A stretch of 64,000 bases of DNA, from NCBI GenBank assembly GCA_903903925.1, contig CAIVAU010000267.1, forward strand, positions 1 through 64,000, given 5' to 3'. This DNA comes from an uncultured cyanobacterium. GTDB lineage: Bacteria > Cyanobacteriota > Cyanobacteriia > Cyanobacteriales > Nostocaceae. How positions within the stretch are numbered: the first letter of the stretch is position 1; every line of letters starts with the position of its first letter. A program made the translations under genes and the position numbers. The notes below the pieces were generated by a model that was not told where the DNA came from, ran no database searches, and worked only from the letters and a program-made list of their open reading frames with translations. Of the stretch, positions 1 to 8,656 are shown piece by piece.

Positions 1-77
1 CCTAAAAGCTAGTATTGGAAAAAGCTCGACTGTTCCCGACACTTTTTTTGCTACGCAAAAATACGTTTGTGAACGTC

Positions 78-3000
78 TCACTTTTTCCCACTATCCATCC
101 CCGCCTTAAGAAGGCGGGGAATTCCGTGAAATTGTGTTAAAATTGTTTTTATAGTGTGTGACTCTTTTTTGTTCACAATCTGAAGAATTTGCTCTGGTTG
201 GGGTGGATGCCAAGTTTTGCGTCGCATAACGTCCTGGGCAATTAGTAACGTTCTTTTAAGCCACGTCAGTTTAGGAAACTGCTCGATAATGCGCTCAATC
301 TCAACACAAGCTTGAGATGTCCCAGTTTCCCTTAGTTGTGTCAGAACTTTGTCCCTCAGGTTAGCAATGGTCTCTCTAGTGCCCATATTGTAAGCAAAAA
401 CCTCATTGCTGTGATCAGGGTCTTCAATATGGGGATACTGCTGTACTAGCCAGATGTATAGTTCAGCTAGCTGCTTTTCAGTCAGATTCAAATGGATCCC
501 ATGCGAGTAGCGGTTAGCAACTTCTTCAAATACTTCTCGCCCAAAGTCTGTGTCTTGCTGAATAGCTGACCAAACCACCACCCAGCTAGTAGGTTCTGCA
601 CATTCGACTAATATTTTGGTGGCGACAACAGCTTTTTGGTGAGCTTCTTCTCCTGAGGTTAGCGGGAAAGTGACCAGCGTTTGAGCAAACTCTCTAGCTC
701 CAGTCGATTCATGCTTCAAGAGTTCTTCAAGTAACTGTCCCATACATTTAGGCTTAATTGCTGTATCCTTTACCTTTTGTAGAAGAGCAGCTTTGAAACG
801 CTCATCCCAGCATTTCTCAAATTTATCAAAAATGAATATCTCACTATGTTCCTCATTCTTCTTGTCAATGATGGACAGCAGCGTATTTAGGGTTTCAGAA
901 GGAGCAGTTGTGTATGCCCGCTTAACTAATTCCGTATAGTAATCTTCTCGTTGGTTATGGTGGGGAAAGCCAACAATGATAGGTGTCCATCTTCGCCATA
1001 ACTCAGATGGGAGGGTATTTATAAATTCTGGAACTTCCTGCAAAAGCAACTGTAAGGCTCTACAGCCTGGTAATTCCGAGCTATTATATGTATTTGTCTC
1101 TATCCAGTCGTTAACGACTTGTTTGTATTCTTCTATATACTTTTTAGCACCATTGATGATTCTTTCACGAGTTTTTTCATCAGCTTCTTGCCATCCAGGA
1201 AGTTCAGTTAAATCTGATTCAAACGCTTGTTCATAAGATTGGCTATCTGACTTGAGAGTCATGACTTTATTAAGTTTCCACCAAGCTGATAGATCTCCTA
1301 ACTCTAGCTGCTCCAGAAATAGAAGGACTCGCTCTTTAGGTGGTGGATCTAGAGGAGATTTTTGTCTACGATTCTGGTGTTGTTGCCTCCTGTGATAGTC
1401 AGACCTCAGCGTCTCAGCCTCGGTTGAGTCTAAATCAATTGTTGAGAAATAAGGTGCGAATTCTTCACGTAAGACATGATTAGTTTGAGTAGCTGTAAGG
1501 ATACCATCTATCTGCTTTGCGTCTTGACGGTTAAATGTCCATTGAATTATTGCTGCCCAAATTCGCTCTTCTTGAGAATCAACATTTTGAAGTTTTCCAA
1601 GTATCCATAAAACATCTTCATTCTGAATAATACTTTCCGTTAAACTATTAACCAAAAAATAGCTTTCTTCTCCGGATTGTGAAACTTTTATGACTGCGTG
1701 ATTAATGAATTCACGCCGCTTATTTACTTCATTAATAACTAAATCTCTAAATTGTGTTTGAAGTTTATCATCGCAAGTTATGACTCCCTGATGTTGTCTC
1801 CACTGTATTAGAGTTACTTTAGTAAAAATTTCTACTACATCAGGCAAGTCGAAATGTTCCCAAGCTTTTAGAAGTATAGCGTCTGCAAGTCTTTCAAATG
1901 AATGTCCAAAGCATCTAAGACCTTGCTTTTTAACCCAATTGAGAGCAACTACCAAATCAGTTTTCTGTAGTTTTGGTATGAGTTCAAAGTCAAGAAATAC
2001 TCGATATGCTCCTGTAAAGTTTCTCTTCTTAGGTGGTGTTATAAAATTAAACAATTCCTCTGCTGTTAAATGATCTGACCAAAGCGCCCTAAAAGCATAA
2101 CCTTTAAGTTGGTCATCCTCATCTTCTGGAAGCTGCTCAAAAGTCAGAGATTTCAATCGCAATTTTGTGTCTACATTACCAATTTTCCAGATTGCTTTTG
2201 CAGCACTAACTCTGAGGTAAATTGATTGGGATGAATCAAGTGCTAGGTTCACTAATTCTTCCTGAAGTTCATGTACCTCACAAGCCTCAGCAATATCTAT
2301 CGCTGCATCTCGTGCATCAATTGGCTTGCTTGAATCCTGAATATATGGACGTAATTGCACAGGTAGCCTAGAATGTTTAATCTTTTCGTATCTTAAGTAA
2401 TTATTGATATCTGGATCAAAGAACCTTCCCTGCTCGTACTGTTTCAGTAAGTTATCAACTATTGCTGCTCGAATATCTGCATCTGTGGGTATGTCGCTTC
2501 GCAACAGAACATCAGGATCAGTCTCCATAATTTCCTGAAGTATATCAGTCCTCATGCTAGCTAACCATGCTGCTGTCTCATGAAGCTGGGGAATTAACTT
2601 ACGTTCGGAATCTTCAGGTGAAACAATTAGGCTCATCACTTTATTCAAATGTGTTTGGTGCTGAACTAAGTACCATGCTGCTAGAAATTCAGCATAGGTT
2701 TGATGTGCCCATCCCATACGACTTAATTCACCGCGAGATGAAAATAAAGCAGTATCTAAAACTTCTTCAACAGCTTCTTCAGTAATTTCAAATTCTTTAC
2801 CATCTGCACTTTCGGTTCCCTGACATATCTTCTCAATAAGCACATCATTATCTTCAACATCACTCTGAATACCAGTCCAGATAGCAAATCTATTGCCAAA
2901 AATAGTGATAGCTGCAATCCTAGCTGCAATAATTAAACGTTGTTGCGGACGAAAATTGCCTTTTAATTTTGATGAAATTCGGCTTTTATTCCTTTCTTCA

Positions 3001-3800
3001 CAAAGCCAAAGACATCCTTCTTCGTAAAGTTCATGCAGCCTCTGATTCGGAGAAAATTTACCACCGTGGCGACGATAAGTCTTGATAATAAATTCTAATG
3101 TAATTGGTTTAATAGCCAAAGGTACAATGCTCTTCCTGTTAATTTCTTCTAGAAATGCTTCAGGATTGTCAATGCCTTCAATTTTTGCTGCTTTGCTCAC
3201 ATCTACGCGCCGAAGTGGAGCTAGTTCATAAATTCCTACACTATCTTTACTCTCTTTACTCCAAATTTTCTTTAGTCCTTCCTCTAGAACTGGTTGCCAA
3301 ACAGCAGTTCGGCAAGCAATACGAAGATATAAACATTTAGCCTTATTAACAATTTCTCTTCGATTAAACTTGTCAGCTAATAGTGTTGCTACAGTATCGA
3401 TCCGTAGCAGACATTCATCAAGACTATCTAGAAAAATATACAACTGATGCGTACCCTTTAGCCAGTTAGTAAACTCTGGACTTTTAAATAATTCTCCACC
3501 TAACAAATCCTCTCTTGTAGATGAGCGGAGATTCAACATGAGAACTTGATCGCCTGCTGCTTCAATTTTGTTGATTATTTTGTCTTGTTCTGACTCTATG
3601 GCACGGCTTTTACCAATGCCTGGTTCACCTAATAGAACTAAACAAGGTAAATTGGATATAGCCTCGAAGGTTACTAAATCAGGATTGTATATTTTTCCCC
3701 ACTCTGCTTCTGGATCATATGGATAACCACAATGATCTAGATTAATACGACCTGACCGAGGACACCAGAACCGCTTCCATTTGTAATCCTGATTTGGCAT
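78..3800 (-). CDS. NACHT-like STAND NTPase, 1240 aa
   Basis: Large signalling-type NTPase. The P-loop GEPGIGKS is at residues 58-65 and a Walker B of NACHT style (YIFLDSLDEC) at 121-130, followed by a CRT motif near residue 160 typical of NACHT/STAND ATPases. The remaining roughly 900 residues are helical and look like HEAT/ARM-type repeats, which would act as the sensor or scaffold. No recognisable N-terminal effector is present: only about 55 residues precede the P-loop. STAND proteins of this size often act in immunity or signalling; that role is inferred here. ATG start, single gene. The last ~17 residues are encoded by a GC-rich hairpin that resembles a mobile-element end, so the natural C-terminus may have been altered. 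Confidence 0.8.
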   Translation of the reverse strand: MPNQDYKWKRFWCPRSGRINLDHCGYPYDPEAEWGKIYNPDLVTFEAISNLPCLVLLGEPGIGKSRAIESEQDKIINKIEAAGDQVLMLNLRSSTREDLLGGELFKSPEFTNWLKGTHQLYIFLDSLDECLLRIDTVATLLADKFNRREIVNKAKCLYLRIACRTAVWQPVLEEGLKKIWSKESKDSVGIYELAPLRRVDVSKAAKIEGIDNPEAFLEEINRKSIVPLAIKPITLEFIIKTYRRHGGKFSPNQRLHELYEEGCLWLCEERNKSRISSKLKGNFRPQQRLIIAARIAAITIFGNRFAIWTGIQSDVEDNDVLIEKICQGTESADGKEFEITEEAVEEVLDTALFSSRGELSRMGWAHQTYAEFLAAWYLVQHQTHLNKVMSLIVSPEDSERKLIPQLHETAAWLASMRTDILQEIMETDPDVLLRSDIPTDADIRAAIVDNLLKQYEQGRFFDPDINNYLRYEKIKHSRLPVQLRPYIQDSSKPIDARDAAIDIAEACEVHELQEELVNLALDSSQSIYLRVSAAKAIWKIGNVDTKLRLKSLTFEQLPEDEDDQLKGYAFRALWSDHLTAEELFNFITPPKKRNFTGAYRVFLDFELIPKLQKTDLVVALNWVKKQGLRCFGHSFERLADAILLKAWEHFDLPDVVEIFTKVTLIQWRQHQGVITCDDKLQTQFRDLVINEVNKRREFINHAVIKVSQSGEESYFLVNSLTESIIQNEDVLWILGKLQNVDSQEERIWAAIIQWTFNRQDAKQIDGILTATQTNHVLREEFAPYFSTIDLDSTEAETLRSDYHRRQQHQNRRQKSPLDPPPKERVLLFLEQLELGDLSAWWKLNKVMTLKSDSQSYEQAFESDLTELPGWQEADEKTRERIINGAKKYIEEYKQVVNDWIETNTYNSSELPGCRALQLLLQEVPEFINTLPSELWRRWTPIIVGFPHHNQREDYYTELVKRAYTTAPSETLNTLLSIIDKKNEEHSEIFIFDKFEKCWDERFKAALLQKVKDTAIKPKCMGQLLEELLKHESTGAREFAQTLVTFPLTSGEEAHQKAVVATKILVECAEPTSWVVVWSAIQQDTDFGREVFEEVANRYSHGIHLNLTEKQLAELYIWLVQQYPHIEDPDHSNEVFAYNMGTRETIANLRDKVLTQLRETGTSQACVEIERIIEQFPKLTWLKRTLLIAQDVMRRKTWHPPQPEQILQIVNKKESHTIKTILTQFHGIPRLLKAGMDSGKK
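99..119. repeat. GC-rich hairpin inside the 3' end of the NACHT-like gene
   Basis: Nine-base arms CCCCGCCTT and AAGGCGGGG enclose a three-base loop. Hairpins of this form followed by GAATTCC are common at the ends of IS200/IS605-type elements and their relics in cyanobacteria. Here it is read through as the C-terminal codons of the upstream gene. It could also serve as an intrinsic terminator-like structure. Confidence 0.6.
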
Positions 3801-4001
3801 TTTGACTGACAGGAGGCTAAAAATATTTTTACTATCTTAACCACTAAACCTTAATAATGCTCCTTCATAGACAAGTTTTCAGATAAAATGCTTGTATAAA
3901 TGAAATGGTTGCCGCACTTCACCAAAAAGCCGACAAAATGGCTTTTTAGCTCAAAGTATTAATCTCTCGTAGTTTGTCAATACAGCTAGTACGGCGTTTT
4001 G

Positions 4002-4169
4002 TTAAGCAGATGGCTGTGGCTGCTTGAGAGGCTTTGAAATCATTTGCTTTCCACTTACAGCCTGTCTATTGCGCAAGTCATTACAAATAGCTTTTAGATC
4101 ATAGTTAAAAGCTTTGGCATGTTCTTCTCTAATCCTATAAATTTCTTCGAGAACTTCATCTTTCCACAT
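4002..4169 (-). CDS. 55-aa protein, probable partner of the adjacent PIN protein
   Basis: Small ORF starting ATG at 4169, only two bases after the stop of the PIN gene, ending TAA at 4002-4004. The product begins MWKDEVLEEIYRIREEHAKA and is charged and helical, with a basic, proline-containing tail. Tight coupling to a PIN gene in the same orientation suggests the antitoxin or accessory half of a toxin-antitoxin pair, although here it follows the toxin, the reverse of classical VapBC order. Function is inferred from position and size only. Confidence 0.65.
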   Translation of the reverse strand: MWKDEVLEEIYRIREEHAKAFNYDLKAICNDLRNRQAVSGKQMISKPLKQPQPSA

Positions 4170-4171
4170 GA

Positions 4172-4645
4172 CTATTCTTCCATTAGTTCATAAGGTGTAC
4201 AAATCGTTGGTAATTCATATCCAGCTACATTACTAATTTGTAACAGCTTTTTTTGAATTTGAGCGTTAGCAATATGTCTACAGTTCCACGTTAACAGATA
4301 GTCCAAGCTGTAAACCGTAGCCAACGCAATATGAAGTGCATCATCAGCAGCTTTAGGCGGAAGGTTGCTTTTTGTGAGGAATTGTGCTGCTAGGTCTTGG
4401 ACAGCCTCATTTACTTCAAGCAGTGGAAAATCACACAGCATCTCAAGTCGCCTAGCTGCTATTTCGGCATCACCTCGTGCTACCTCATCCAAAACTACTT
4501 GGGAGATGTAAAGAGTAAACTGTCGGGCGCGAGTATCCCACCACTGCCGTGTTGTCTCCGCGTTAGCCATGAGAATCAGGTTATTGCTGGGTCTTACGAT
4601 CAAATACCCAAGGACACTGGTTTCAATATAAACAGTTTCGCTCAT
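4172..4645 (-). CDS. PIN-domain protein (VapC-like ribonuclease toxin)
   Basis: 157 residues with the N-terminal strand YIETSVLGYL, where Glu and Thr/Ser occupy the usual first acidic site, and a C-terminal ADDALHIALA...LLTWNCRHIAN block that supplies the other metal-binding acids. This is the arrangement of the PIN subfamily that often lacks a classical VapB upstream. PIN toxins cleave tRNA or other RNA with Mg2+. Its likely partner is the 55-residue protein starting two bases downstream. Start ATG at 4645. Toxin activity is inferred from family membership. Confidence 0.8.
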   Translation of the reverse strand: MSETVYIETSVLGYLIVRPSNNLILMANAETTRQWWDTRARQFTLYISQVVLDEVARGDAEIAARRLEMLCDFPLLEVNEAVQDLAAQFLTKSNLPPKAADDALHIALATVYSLDYLLTWNCRHIANAQIQKKLLQISNVAGYELPTICTPYELMEE

Positions 4646-4720
4646 CTGGAATCAGTGTATTGACATTCCCATATTACCGTAAGTGACAAATTTGACAATC
4701 GGCTAGCTTCATGGAGTTCT

Positions 4721-5344
4721 TTAGTGATTTTCCAGTAGGGACACGATCGCTTCTAGATGACTATTTTTATATTCCTTATTCCCAATTTGCAAAATATAAT
4801 TGGGGGCACTTTTACAGCATTTTAAACAGCTACGACTGCACTCAATGATGACTTGGTCTTGCAAACCGCGATCGCGCAAAGTCTTTTCTAATTCTGACAA
4901 TAACCCTCTACCACCCCGTTTGAGACAACCGGACTTTTGACACACGATAATCTTGGCTTTGGGGGAATACTTTTGTGCTGGTGTTTCTCCACGGTCAGAT
5001 CCTACAGTAGGCAGGTTGGCTATAGTAGTAGGATCAAGTAATGTCCGTTGTTGTGGTGACATTTGTTGATTCAAGCAAAAACCAATTGGTGTTACCTTAG
5101 ATGCTTTAAGTTTGATTGTGTTTGTGTGTGAGTCTAACTCACTGACACCAACAACACGAATCTGTTCACCAGGCTCTAATGATAAACTAAGAGGTAAACG
5201 CAACTGTTTGGGAATTTTTATTTTTACATCTCCAGATGCTGATGCTAATTGCAAGTATTTAAACTTTCCCGTGATGTCACTGATAAAGCCAAGAAACTGT
5301 CCTTCAATGTTAAATTCAGATAATGTCACGTAGTTATCACTCAT
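4721..5344 (-). CDS. (2Fe-2S) thioredoxin-like ferredoxin-domain protein
   Basis: 207 residues in two parts. Residues 1-90 look like a small beta-barrel/OB-like domain specific to cyanobacterial homologues. Residues ~125-207 form a thioredoxin-like [2Fe-2S] domain with candidate ligands in VCQKSGCLKRGG and ECSRSCLKCC. Such proteins carry electrons; the partner is unknown. It lies just downstream of nifT on the same strand, as I recall for the Anabaena/Nostoc nifVZT region, which suggests but does not prove a link to nitrogen fixation. Start ATG at 5344. Confidence 0.75.
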   Translation of the reverse strand: MSDNYVTLSEFNIEGQFLGFISDITGKFKYLQLASASGDVKIKIPKQLRLPLSLSLEPGEQIRVVGVSELDSHTNTIKLKASKVTPIGFCLNQQMSPQQRTLLDPTTIANLPTVGSDRGETPAQKYSPKAKIIVCQKSGCLKRGGRGLLSELEKTLRDRGLQDQVIIECSRSCLKCCKSAPNYILQIGNKEYKNSHLEAIVSLLENH

Positions 5345-5476
5345 TTTTTATTCCAAGAATCATAGTCGCTTCTCCTGAGGTCGCCGCTGCGCGTAGCGTC
5401 TCCCCTTGGGAGAAGGGGTACGCTCCAAGTCAAAAGCAAGAATCTAACTCCTAACTTTTAACTCCTAACTCTTAGC
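5345..5476. repeat. Dispersed cyanobacterial palindromic repeat between nifT and the [2Fe-2S] gene
   Basis: The spacer holds GCCGCTGCGCGTAGCGTC followed by a CTCCCCTTGGGAGAAGGGG hairpin, a combination seen as a dispersed repeat in Nostocales genomes. Then come short CTAACTCCTAACTTTTAACT heptamer-like repeats. No gene is seen. The hairpin could weaken transcription from nifT into the next gene. Confidence 0.5.
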
Positions 5477-5680
5477 TTAAGCTAGACGTTTAGCCTCAAC
5501 AGTCTGAGGTAAATCTACCAGATCTGGGAAACTGGCAAATTCTAATTCCCAGCCATTTGCCAAAGTCAAAATCTTTCCTGCTGCCCCTTCTGTTTGCTTG
5601 ACAACTTCTTCCTCAAGGTCTTTCTTAGCAACGTAAACAACTAAAGTTCCGGTAGCATTCTGGCGCAGCATGACTTTCAT
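5477..5680 (-). CDS. nifT: NifT/FixU family protein
   Basis: 67 residues beginning MKVMLRQNATGTLVVYVAKK, with the conserved GWELEFASFPDLVDLPQTVEAKRLA-type ending (split here: GWELEFASFPDL, then DLPQTVEAKRLA) of NifT. NifT is a small beta-rich protein found in nif operons; its deletion has little effect in studied diazotrophs and its role is unclear. It is the third gene of nifV-nifZ-nifT, about 50 bases after nifZ. Length matches the family. Confidence 0.92.
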   Translation of the reverse strand: MKVMLRQNATGTLVVYVAKKDLEEEVVKQTEGAAGKILTLANGWELEFASFPDLVDLPQTVEAKRLA

Positions 5681-5730
5681 GTTTGTTTTCCTACTTCTTG
5701 ATGGTAAGGTGGATCTATTCGTGAAATGTT

Positions 5731-6027
5731 CTAAGAGGGTGTGTTTTGAGGTGAAGTGTTTTCCGGGTTCTCTTCAACGAGTTCTAGTTCTTTTTTGCGA
5801 CAACCTACGACAAATCCTGTGTTTAAAAAATGTACTGCATAGATATAGGAGTTCTGCAAAAACGTACCTATACTTGCGATGTAGCCGATATCTCCTTTTT
5901 TTGCTAAATATGCCCCAACTTCTTGACCGGGAAAAGTACCATCATTCTTAATCAGTTTACGAACTCGGACTTTATCACCGATCTCAAAGGCAGGCGGTTC
6001 GTTTAGCTCTAATTCATCTAATTGCAT
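5731..6027 (-). CDS. nifZ: NifZ, nitrogenase MoFe protein maturation factor
   Basis: 98 residues with the SH3-like NifZ core (FEIGDKVRVRKLIKNDGTFPG, then GDIGYIASIGTFLQ and YAVHFLNTGFVVGCRKKELE). NifZ assists maturation of the second P-cluster of the MoFe protein. Its ATG at 6027 lies inside the end of nifV (14-base overlap), so translation is probably coupled. The C-terminal tail (NPENTSPQNTPS) is low complexity. Confidence 0.92.
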   Translation of the reverse strand: MQLDELELNEPPAFEIGDKVRVRKLIKNDGTFPGQEVGAYLAKKGDIGYIASIGTFLQNSYIYAVHFLNTGFVVGCRKKELELVEENPENTSPQNTPS

Positions 6028-7147
6028 GGGAATACCTTTGCTCTTGCACTAAATTCAATAGTTCTTGTGTTGTGAGACTACGTTTTTTCTGTATAGACTG
6101 CTGTCGCACTGATTGCAAAACAGAAGTGGCTTCTTCTGCACTGAGAATAATACCGTGCTGTTCTAGTAAGTTAGACACTAAATGCCGACCAGAATGCTTA
6201 CCCACAACCAAACGCCTTTCCCACCCTACCTCTTCAGGTGCAAATGGTTCGTAGGTGAAGGGGTTTTGCAAGACACCATGAGCATGAATACCAGCTTCGT
6301 GAGCAAAGGTATTTTCACCAACAATTGCCTTCCAAGGTGGTACATGACAACCTGACGCAGACGCAACCAGTCGGGATAGTTCTAATAAACGAGGAGTGTC
6401 AATACCCAAATTGATGCCGTGGATGTGTTTGAGCGCCATGACAACTTCTTCTAAAGCTGCATTTCCAGCCCTTTCACCTAACCCGTTTACCGTTGTGTTG
6501 ACTGATAAAGCTCCAGCTTTGATCCCAGCAAGGGCATTAGCAGTTGCCAAACCAAAATCATTATGGGTATGGACTTCTACAGGAATCAACAACGCCATCA
6601 CCAAGCGCTGGACTTTTGTATACGTGGATAACGGGTCAAGAACACCTACCGTGTCACAGAAGCGAAAACGCGACGCACCCCATTCTTCAGCATAAAGTGC
6701 TACGTCAAGGAGAAAGTTTTCATCAGCTCTAGAAGAATCTTCTCCCCCTACTGCTACCCAAAGACCTTGATCTAGGGCGAAGCTGATACTGTCTCTCAGT
6801 TGTTGTAAGGTAACCCGCCACTGTCCATGAAATTTAGCAGCGATTTGAATTCCGGAGACGGGAACCGCTATATGCACGCGTTTCAAACCACAAGCTATAG
6901 AAGCCTGAATGTCTGAGATGACAGCACGGTTCCAGCCTAGCAATTTAGCCTGTAAACCTAAGTCGGTAATTGCTGCGATCGCCCGTGTTTCTTCATCCCC
7001 CATCGCCGGAATTCCGACTTCTATCTCATGAACACCAATCGTGTCGAGAAACTTGGCGATCGCGACTTTTTCCGCGAAGTTGAAGGCAACACCCGCAGCT
7101 TGTTCGCCATCACGTAGTGTCGTGTCATTTATCAGAATTTGATTCAT
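6014..7147 (-). CDS. nifV: Homocitrate synthase NifV
   Basis: 377 residues of the HMGL-like/DRE-TIM family. The N-terminal signature INDTTLRDGEQAAGVAF and the metal-binding HTHNDFG segment are clear, as is the later GENTFAHEAGIHAHG block. It condenses acetyl-CoA with 2-oxoglutarate to give homocitrate, the organic ligand of FeMo-cofactor. It leads a nifV-nifZ-nifT operon on the minus strand. 2-isopropylmalate synthase is the main alternative, but that enzyme is longer and has a regulatory domain, and the nif neighbours settle the call. Confidence 0.93.
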   Translation of the reverse strand: MNQILINDTTLRDGEQAAGVAFNFAEKVAIAKFLDTIGVHEIEVGIPAMGDEETRAIAAITDLGLQAKLLGWNRAVISDIQASIACGLKRVHIAVPVSGIQIAAKFHGQWRVTLQQLRDSISFALDQGLWVAVGGEDSSRADENFLLDVALYAEEWGASRFRFCDTVGVLDPLSTYTKVQRLVMALLIPVEVHTHNDFGLATANALAGIKAGALSVNTTVNGLGERAGNAALEEVVMALKHIHGINLGIDTPRLLELSRLVASASGCHVPPWKAIVGENTFAHEAGIHAHGVLQNPFTYEPFAPEEVGWERRLVVGKHSGRHLVSNLLEQHGIILSAEEATSVLQSVRQQSIQKKRSLTTQELLNLVQEQRYSHAIR

Positions 7148-7525
7148 CTCTAAAATACCTAAAGAAGGAGTCAGGAGTTAGGTGTCAGGAGTCAGAATTA
7201 AGAGAGATTTAAACCCTTTTATTCATTCGCTAGTCACACAGAATTCAGATTGGGAATTCTGGCTGCTGACTCCTGAGTTCTTTCCGTTAAATTTTACGTC
7301 TGTACATAAGTTGAGTCACAACTTAAAATTAATAACTCTTAATTTCTAACTTTGTCGGATTAACAATAATTAATCTGTATGATATCAGACCAGATTGAGC
7401 ATAATATGAAAATTCTTTTCTTAGGATTTATATTTTAATTTTTTAAGCATTATATAGCAAATACAAGTGTAGAAGCTCAGGGATTATTAGGGGGTTAAAC
7501 CCCTCTCCCCACTGATTCCTGAATC
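7148..7525. other. Intergenic region upstream of nifV
   Basis: 378 bases with no convincing gene. The nifV-proximal part carries heptamer-type repeats (AGGAGTCAGGAGTTAGG) and an inverted copy (CTGACTCCTGAGTTC) about 80 bases away. The rest is AT-rich and would hold the nifV promoter; I cannot assign specific promoter elements with confidence. Confidence 0.5.
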
Positions 7526-7726
7526 CTAATATTCTTGATTTTCTAACCAATCAAAAATCTGTTCTAGCTGTTCTATAGATACTAAACCATACTGCCAAAG
7601 AAGCATCGGTAATGGAGCATTTTCTAACTCATATTTTCGCAATGCCACAGCAATATCTCCAATTGAAAGTGCAAGCTCATCTTGCAAAAAAACGATGAAC
7701 TTTTTATCACTGTGACTGACTACCAT
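7526..7726 (-). CDS. DUF2949-family small protein
   Basis: 66 residues, acidic, rich in Leu and Glu, with LQDELALSIGDIAVALRKYE and a LLWQYGLVSIEQLEQIFDWL helix. This pattern matches the small cyanobacterial DUF2949 family, of unknown function. It lies upstream of nifV on the same strand, a conserved position in heterocystous cyanobacteria as far as I recall. The predicted helices suggest a protein-binding role; nothing more can be said. Confidence 0.75.
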   Translation of the reverse strand: MVVSHSDKKFIVFLQDELALSIGDIAVALRKYELENAPLPMLLWQYGLVSIEQLEQIFDWLENQEY

Positions 7727-7830
7727 ACTAAAAAAAATGACATCTTTACTACAAAATCGTGCGAGAATTCTAATGAAATCTGTTAACAGTTGACAGTTGA
7801 CTGCTTTGTGCTGGATAGCGTTTTATATAC

Positions 7831-8085
7831 TTATGGCTTGGAAATTTGCCAACATTGCTCTAGCCAATCAATTAATTCTTGACGACTTGCCATACATTGT
7901 AATACAGTACTACGAAGGAGAATTGCCATGAGACAACTATTCACCTGCACTCGCAAAGAACCATCAGCTAGACACGAACAAGGAATCATCAACTCTTGCA
8001 AGCGGTGATATATTCGCCAGCGATCGCTCAAAGGAATCTGCAAGACGTGATCGCCCAAGGCTTCAGAACTAGAGGGTTGCAACAT
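7831..8085 (-). CDS. Asr1405/Asl0597 family small protein
   Basis: 84 residues. The segments LSDRWRIYHRLQEL, PCSCLADGSLRVQVN and SRQELIDWLEQCW are characteristic of the cyanobacterial Asr1405/Asl0597 family, named from Anabaena PCC 7120, where asr1405 also precedes the nifVZT genes. Function unknown. Same strand as the nif genes. Synteny supports a true gene and a possible association with diazotrophic growth. Confidence 0.8.
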   Translation of the reverse strand: MLQPSSSEALGDHVLQIPLSDRWRIYHRLQELMIPCSCLADGSLRVQVNSCLMAILLRSTVLQCMASRQELIDWLEQCWQISKP

Positions 8086-8656
8086 AAAAAGGAGTTAGGA
8101 GTTAGGAGTTAGGAGTTAGGAGTTAGAAGTTAGAATTCTCAAGCTGAATTCTGACTCCTTTCCTGTAAAAGAGGCCCTTCGCTATTTTTATGCTTATATC
8201 AGGCACCTTCAAAAGTGGCAGTATATCCGATGTCGATTGGATTTATTGGATTGATTAAGGCTGTACTCATCAGCCCCAAACCCCCATTTCATCTAAATTT
8301 CAAATTTTCGTTGGGGTGGGGGTACTAGTATTTTGACCCTAGGGGTGCTAGTATTTATGGGTGGGGGAGTAAGTATTTCTGTACTCAATATCAACCCTTT
8401 GGCTGTGAGACTTTACGGCTATTTAGGCGATATATTTTTTATCTATAAAAACTGTACTCACCTGCCTAAGAAAATAAGCTAGGCAGCTTTAGAAGTAATA
8501 TTTCAGTATATCCAGTTACTTTAATCTTTATTGTATTTCTTTATTTGAAAAAAACCAACTCCTTTATGTTTATCTTCGCTTTCCAGAACCTTCCTCCTTC
8601 CTCTGACCGCTGATTAGATTACACCTTCTCGCAACGCCCCCTGCCCCCCTGCCCCT
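8086..8656. other. Intergenic region between divergent genes
   Basis: 571 bases without a convincing gene. At 8092-8135 there is a short array of GGAGTTA heptamers. At 8310-8390 there are G-rich, partly repeated stretches (TACTAGTATTTTGACC, GCTAGTATTTATGGGTGGG). This spacer must contain the promoters of the leftward asr1405-like gene and the rightward Ycf46 gene; no clear boxes are assigned. Confidence 0.5.
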
